Below are positions 63,957 through 64,000 of a DNA stretch of 64,000 nt, in pieces. Position 1 is the stretch's first letter. Every line of letters starts with the position of its first letter. Both the position numbers and the translations under genes were made by a program. The notes beneath the pieces were generated by a model that saw nothing but the letters and a program-made list of their open reading frames with translations, was not told the DNA's origin and did no database searches. This DNA comes from Fulvivirga ligni (GTDB taxonomy: Bacteria; Bacteroidota; Bacteroidia; Cytophagales; Cyclobacteriaceae), in assembly GCF_021389935.1 (NCBI RefSeq), contig NZ_CP089979.1, forward strand, positions 6,224,501-6,288,500, in the 5' to 3' direction.

Positions 63957-64000
63957 ATGAAAATAGGAATTGTATGCTACCCTACGTTTGGAGGTAGTGG
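63957..64000 (+). CDS. bshA: Start of bshA, N-acetyl-alpha-D-glucosaminyl L-malate synthase (partial)
   Basis: The window ends 14 codons into a frame beginning MKIGIVCYPTFGGSG. This is the N-terminal Rossmann loop of the bacillithiol glycosyltransferase BshA; the family reads KIGIxCYPxxGGSG at this place. BshA joins GlcNAc to L-malate as the first step of bacillithiol synthesis. Only the first loop can be seen, so the identification rests on that motif and on the start context, ten bases after the GH3 fusion gene. Confidence 0.8.
   Translation, partial: MKIGIVCYPTFGGS

Overview
The window looks like a chromosomal segment of a low-GC, gliding-type member of the phylum Bacteroidota, most likely a marine or soil Cytophagales/Fulvivirga-like organism (the genus is inference). 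The signs are type IX secretion C-terminal sorting domains (genes ending at 17990 and 45203), a SusC/SusD pair, an ECF sigma/FecR pair, TonB receptors with an N-terminal carboxypeptidase-regulatory-like domain, many lipoproteins, a bacillithiol gene (bshA) at the right edge, and promoter -7 boxes of the Bacteroidota form TAnnTTTG.

Region 1 (1-5220) is a mixed accessory and housekeeping stretch: a DUF1801 gene cut by the window edge, a frameshifted REP-associated transposase with three REP hairpins, a small membrane protein bracketed by two ~85-bp direct repeats, a group III truncated haemoglobin, a frameshifted acetyltransferase, a K+-channel-like protein and an RluE-type pseudouridine synthase. 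Region 2 (5232-8298, minus) is a three-gene envelope operon: repeat lipoprotein, SdiA-regulated beta-propeller, OprO/P-like porin. Region 3 (8675-17990) has a secreted M28 peptidase, a TPR protein and a TonB receptor on the minus strand, divergent from a four-gene plus-strand operon: ECF sigma factor, FecR anti-sigma, STN-domain/beta-barrel protein, and a PKD-rich T9SS cargo protein. Region 4 (18064-26166) holds galT, a DUF2188 protein, a methyltransferase/chorismate-lyase-like/STAS-like operon, tandem alpha/beta-hydrolase lipoproteins, an M57-type metalloprotease lipoprotein, and an acetyltransferase broken by an in-frame stop.

Region 5 (26484-43515) is a glycan-utilisation locus. Seven minus-strand genes (surface lipoprotein, GH76 alpha-1,6-mannanase, SusC, SusD, DUF3823 lipoprotein, a putative unassigned TIM-barrel hydrolase, a glutaminase-A-like DUF4965 protein) converge on a membrane-tethered kelch/winged-helix/BTAD regulator that is the obvious candidate local regulator. 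A ~600-bp leader with repeated TCGATT motifs and a tRNA-Lys gene lie upstream. An alpha-mannan-like substrate is the best guess, resting only on the GH76 enzyme.

Region 6 (44466-64000) is mostly core genome: a TPR/SH3 membrane protein, a large T9SS type-B cargo protein, rlmD, a DUF2752/TM2 pair, clpB, a TPR protein, a thioesterase, rlmN, then a minus-strand operon (small membrane protein, mutL, two rhomboid proteases), a GH3/beta-lactamase-like fusion, and the start of bshA.

I found no CRISPR array, rRNA, prophage or recognisable defence island. The most interesting leads are the sigma/FecR/STN-barrel/PKD operon, the membrane-tethered regulator with its glycan locus and unassigned hydrolase, and the chorismate-lyase-like operon.
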